Positions 59,940 through 64,000 of a DNA stretch of 64,000 bases are shown here, in pieces (the stretch's first letter is position 1; each line of letters begins with the position of its first letter). This DNA is from Fennellomyces sp. T-0311. Lineage: Eukaryota; Mucoromycota; Mucoromycetes; Mucorales; Lichtheimiaceae. The notes under the pieces are model-generated. The model had not been told where the DNA came from, did not search any database, and saw nothing but the letters and a program-made list of their open reading frames with translations. The stretch covers positions 310,001 through 374,000 of the forward strand of contig JALLLT010000016.1 of the NCBI GenBank assembly GCA_025266875.1, read 5' to 3'. Position numbers and translations under genes: made by a program.

Positions 59940-61816
59940 ATGAACGTGATTGACAAATTGACGCCGTATCAACTAACATCAGTTGCGACTGTGGCAACTA
60001 GTACCGCAGCAGCTCTCTATTATTTGTCGCGATCATCTCACTCTAATAAGAGCGCGCTCGATCTTCTTCCAACCCCCAAGGGATCTTATCCTTATATCGG
60101 TAACAGTTTTTAAAGCTATCTGATCTGTGCGTAATAGGAGATTAACAAAAGTATGAACTCCAGGCCATCTTTTGTCCATTGACAAACTGTTAGGGTTCAA
60201 GATTAAAGAGTGGCATGACGAGCTTGGTCCTGTGATCCGGGTTCAAATGGGTGTTCAGCCATGGATATGCATTAGTGATCCCGATATTGTGCATCATCTT
60301 TTGGTAACTAGAGGTGCAATTGCTTCGAATAGACCACATCAGAAATTCATTGCGGAGAAGTATTCCAAAGGCGAACGGTAAGAAACAACAGTTTCTACAA
60401 AGAAATATCAAGTCATAACGACATGAGATGTGAATGAATGTGCTTATTATATTTAGAGGTGTTATATTTGCGAGAGCTGACGCCAAATGGAAGAGCTTTC
60501 GCGCAGTAGCAATGTCTACAACCTTTTCGCCCAAGGCAGTCAATGGATCTATTGGTGCGATTCAGAATGACGCCATGAAGCTTGTGTCAAAACTTATTGA
60601 TATCAGCGAAACCCACGGTGCTTTTAACCCTATGCAAACAATCCGTTACGGGTCACTTAATCATGTGCTCCAGACATGCTATGGTATTCAAACTGATGGC
60701 ATGGACACTTCCGTTGTCAAGGAAATTCTCGATTTTACGGAAGAAATGTTGATTTTGACGGCGACCCACAATGATTTCGATGGCTTCCTGCCAGCCTTAC
60801 CGTACCTTAATAAGCTGCGAGGAAAAAATAGAGGCGAAGAACTCCTTCAGAGAATGGAGCCTTTTCTTCACGAGTTACTCCGAATCGCAATCAACTCGGA
60901 GCAAAATTGCATGTTCAAGACACTCTATGAACAGAGACATTCACTTGGCCTCGAAGAAATGGATTTGCTGATCGGTGCAGGTTAGTAGCATTGATTTATA
61001 CATATCAGGAATTTCTAAAATAATGAACCACCTTGTAATAGGTGATATGGTTGCCGGAGCTACAGATAATGTAGCCATTACGCTGGTATCAGCTTTTGGT
61101 GTCTTTTTACATCATCCTGATGTATATAAAAGACTTTCTGACGATTTAGACACGTTCATTCGTGAACACAATCGTCTGCCAGTGTTTACTGAGCGCGATC
61201 AATTTCCCTTCTTGAACTCTGTCATAAAAGAAGTAATCCGTTACCGTGGTACCAATTACGTTACTTTACCTCATGTCCTCGAGAAAGATGGTAGGTGATT
61301 TCGTTTTTATTAATAAAAAAGATACTGTGTTTCAAGTACTAATGTTATATCATCAAGTATCTTACAAAGGGTATGTATTTCCCAAGGATGTTCTTATCCT
61401 TCCATCGGCCTATGCAATGCACCGAGATCCCTCCCGGTACCCTGATCCCGACAAATTTATGCCCGAACGCTTTATGCACGAAACAAAGCCTATGGCTGCC
61501 ACTGCTGCCGGAAACTACGAAAAACGTGACCAGTTCACTTTTGGCTGGGGACGCCGACAATGTCCCGGAATCTATCTTGTACGTAGTCGATGTACTCCTA
61601 CCATGGCTCGGCTTTTCTAACACATCGCTTCCATAGGCTGAAACCCAATTGTTTGTTACTCTCACGGCTGTTCTCGCCCGATGCACTTTGGAAATAGCAG
61701 AGAATGAAGCCTTACCAGATCTTGATGATGTCCGTGATAATGGCATCCTTGTGACACCACCACCGTTTAACATGCGTTTTGTGCGAAGACAAGATTGTCT
61801 ACTCCCAACGGAGTGA
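59940..61816 (+). CDS. Cytochrome P450 monooxygenase
   Basis: Membrane-bound heme monooxygenase of the eukaryotic microsomal type. From the ATG at 59940 (MNVIDKLTPYQLTSVATVAT) a hydrophobic anchor is followed by a Pro-rich hinge (LLPTPKGSYPYIG). Later exons give HDELGPVIRVQMGVQPWICI, the I-helix (DMVAGATDNVAITL, an AGxTDN variant of AGxDTT), the K-helix ExxR (SVIKEVIRYRG), YVFPKDVLILPSAYAMHRDP, PERF (DPDKFMPERFMHET) and the heme loop FTFGWGRRQCPGIYLAE with the Cys ligand. About 500 residues, six or so exons. In the I-helix the usual acidic-Thr pair is TD rather than DT/ET, which may affect proton delivery. Mucorales have lineage-specific P450 families of this look; the substrate cannot be predicted. 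It is the only clear gene in its AT-rich stretch. Confidence 0.9.
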
Positions 61817-62583
61817 ATCATAAATGAACTTGGTTATATTTAAATAGTCAAATGATACTGGAATTATCGTATTATCGAATAAAAAAGATAGTATATATAG
61901 TCGTATGGAATTCAGCACAATATTTTAGTCTCATTTTGAAGCTTATATATCGTTCGAACGTATGCACCATAGTGGTCATAAAGAAAGTTTGCACAGCCTA
62001 TGTATTTATGATTGTACATCATCGACGTAACGCAAGGTAGATGCTTCCTAAACTAGTAGCTGATATCCAGCAATTGTACAAGGTGGCATACATAAGTTTA
62101 GGTCTGAATTATGAAGGATACTATTTTTCAACTTTGCTCTATCATTTTGGTCAAAGAATAAAACATTTTCTGACGCTGAAAATCCTCGTAACAACCGCAT
62201 CTCGATGACACCACAGTCTTACTAATCGACCTTCATTCGCAGGCAAGATTGTGGGCCGCAGCAGATCTAATAAACTAACGAGTGTTTCACCTCAATAGTA
62301 AGCAATCAGCATGAGTGAAAGGAGTTGGATTATGCGAATTTGCCTCTAGAATAAACATAGCCTTAGCAAAAATCATATTTAAACCGGCTTTATAGGCTCT
62401 ATCTGATGGTGTCCTTGAGCCTATGATAATTTAACTGCCGTTGAGTAAGTGTATGAGACATTGATAGATGAACGACGGTTGAGTCGCCGCGTCGCCGTGT
62501 CGGGCGGAGTTTCTATCTTTTCCTCACAAAACTCGCGGCAGCCACCTACTTCTTTACCTCCTCTTTACTTTAGTCTTTCAAAG
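61817..62583. other. Spacer and RPL4 promoter
   Basis: 767 bases with the P450 3' flank and the RPL4 promoter. A short GC-rich run of CGCCG repeats (GTCGCCGCGTCGCCGTGTCG) at about 62482-62501 lies ~80 bases before the RPL4 ATG, then a pyrimidine-rich leader (ACCTCCTCTTTACTTTAG). No coding signal. Confidence 0.45.
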
Positions 62584-63942
62584 ATGGTAAGTTGCGCGTC
62601 GCAATTATTCGATATCGAAGGACGAGAGAGATTCATCGATTCCGATGTACCCATTCGAACGTGATGGATGGGTACAGAAAACGGATGGATGAATGGATGG
62701 ATACACGAATAATTTTTGGATAATGATCGAGATCAGCATGAACTAATTTTTAATGCCATCTGTAGTCTGCTGCCAGACCCGTTATCAACGTTTACTCCGA
62801 GAGTGGCAAGGGTGCCGCCGGCACTGTCCCTTTGCCTGCCGTCTTCAAGGCTCCCATCCGCCCTGACATTGTTAACTTTGTCCACACCAACATGGCCAAG
62901 AACAAGCGTCAGGCCTACGCTGTCTCCGAGAAGGCTGGTCATCAGACCTCGGCTGAGTCGTGGGGTACCGGTCGTGCCGTTGCTCGTATTCCCCGTGTTA
63001 ACGGTTCTGGCACTCACCGTGCTGGTCAGGTAAATGAGAAGCGAGCGAAATATGGAGCGAGCGGATCACTAACAGAGCCAATGTCAATAATAGGCTGCTT
63101 TCGGTAACATGTGCCGTAGCGGTCGTATGTTCGCCCCCACCAAGACCTGGCGCAAGTGGCACATCAAGACCAACTTGAACCAGAAGCGTTTCGCCACTGC
63201 CTCCGCTTTGGCTGCTTCTGCTTTGCCTTCGTTGGTCATGGCCCGTGGTCACCGTGTTGAACAGATCAACGAGGTCCCTCTTGTCATCAACGATGCTGCC
63301 CAGACTCTTACCAAGACCAAGGACGCCGTTGCCTTGTTGAAGGCCCTCAACGCCTACGACGATGTTGTCAAGGTCTCCAACTCCCGCAAGCTCCGTGCTG
63401 GTGTTGGTAAGATCCGTAACCGCCGTCACCGCCAGCGCCGTGGTCCTCTTGTCATCTTCAACGAGGACAACGGTATCGTCAAGGCTTTCCGCAACTTGCC
63501 CGGTGTTGAGCTTTGCAACGTTCGCCGCTTGAACTTGCTCCAGCTCGCTCCTGGTGGTCACGTCGGCCGTTTCGTCATCTGGACCCAGAGCGCTTTCTCC
63601 TTGTTGGATGAGCTCTACGGCACCTACGAGTCCCCTGCTACCTTGAAGAAGGACTACGTCTTGCCCGCTCACATCATGACCAACCCCGATGTGACCCGTC
63701 TCATCAACTCGGACGAAGTCCAGTCGGTTGTCCGCCCCGCCGGTTCCAAGACCACCAAGCGTCCCTTCACCCAGAAGAAGAACCCTCTCCGCAACCACGC
63801 CGTCTTGGGTCGTCTCAACCCCTATGCTGTTGTCCTCCGCAAGGCCGAGAAGAACGCCAAGGTCACCAAGGCTGCTCCCAAGAAGAAGGGTCCCAACACC
63901 GCTGCTTCCAAGGAGTTCTTGGAGACTTTGCACTCTGCTTAA
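62584..63942 (+). CDS. RPL4: 60S ribosomal protein L4 (uL4)
   Basis: Large-subunit protein lining the peptide exit tunnel. As in RPL18, exon 1 is only the ATG (62584-62586) followed directly by GTAAGT. Intron 1 ends at 62765. Exon 2 (62766-63029) reads [60 protein letters not shown] and GTHRAGQ, and exon 3 (63094-63942) [57 protein letters not shown] and a lysine-rich C-terminus. About 370 residues, the normal fungal length. Codon use is extremely C-biased. The 3' flank contains AATAAA near 63966-63971, a likely polyadenylation signal. Confidence 0.97.
62661..62705. repeat. ATGGAT-rich tract in RPL4 intron 1
   Basis: GATGGATGGG, then CGGATGGATGAATGGATGGA, an irregular repeat of GATG/GGAT units inside the first intron of RPL4, similar in motif to the 12-base repeat in RPL18 intron 1. 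Confidence 0.75.
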
Positions 63943-64000
63943 GTTTTTCGTCTTTTTGCAAGCGAAATAAAATGCTCGTGCCAAGCATTGTCTTAATTTT

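Noticed and set aside
62998..63984. 328-codon minus-strand open frame across RPL4
   Set aside because: Antisense shadow of a highly codon-biased ribosomal protein gene.
1..64000. tRNA, rRNA and CRISPR arrays
   Set aside because: No B-box type GGTTCGANTCC with matching A-box and acceptor arms was seen, no rRNA-like sequence, and no regularly spaced repeats. A tRNAscan and Rfam search would settle this.

Overview
The window looks like nuclear DNA of a filamentous early-diverging fungus, most likely Mucoromycota (Mucorales-like). This rests on many short GT-AG introns (about 40-90 bases), ribosomal protein genes whose first exon is only the ATG, an AT-rich background, and a gene set (OYE flavoenzymes, a class E P450, PCK1, a GCN4-type bZIP) typical of that group. 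The placement is inference; no rRNA or barcode sequence is present. I found no tRNA, rRNA or CRISPR array and no intact transposon.

Layout: (1) 1.3-12.7 kb is a dense housekeeping block: SEC12, SPC25, MOB4, RPL18, a SET/NAP histone chaperone, TOM70, VPS55 and a GCN4-like bZIP with upstream ORFs. (2) 12.7-18.4 kb is gene-poor and holds a broken Old Yellow Enzyme copy. (3) 18.4-28.7 kb carries a DXD glycosyltransferase, CDK8, a HAD hydrolase, a LOG-family enzyme, the GPI transamidase subunit PIG-S and the mitochondrial aspartate/glutamate carrier. (4) 28.7-34.6 kb is almost gene-free. (5) 34.6-44.3 kb holds an M17 leucine aminopeptidase, sulfide:quinone oxidoreductase, a GTPBP1-like GTPase and a C2H2 zinc-finger protein. 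(6) 44.3-51.1 kb is gene-poor around one intact Old Yellow Enzyme. (7) 51.1-57.4 kb has an MIT-domain protein, PCK1 and folylpolyglutamate synthase. (8) 57.4-64 kb is gene-poor, then a cytochrome P450 and RPL4.

The genes do not form one pathway. They cover secretion (SEC12, VPS55, PIG-S, the glycosyltransferase, perhaps the MIT protein), mitochondria (TOM70, AGC1, SQR, FPGS), gene control (CDK8, bZIP, C2H2, SET), translation (RPL4, RPL18) and chromosome segregation (SPC25). Packing is very tight in the dense blocks. SPC25 and MOB4 converge with no base between their stop codons, HAD and LOG with 13 bases, and PCK1 and FPGS with 30.

The best leads are: the GCN4-like leader (three upstream ORFs plus a TGAGTCA site in its own promoter); the shared architecture and ATGGATGG-rich repeats in the first introns of RPL18 and RPL4; the abutting SPC25/MOB4 stops; and a GC-richer cluster of inverted repeats near 14.2 kb. 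I saw no clear undescribed multi-gene system. Exon boundaries were read by eye, so spans are CDS ranges including introns.
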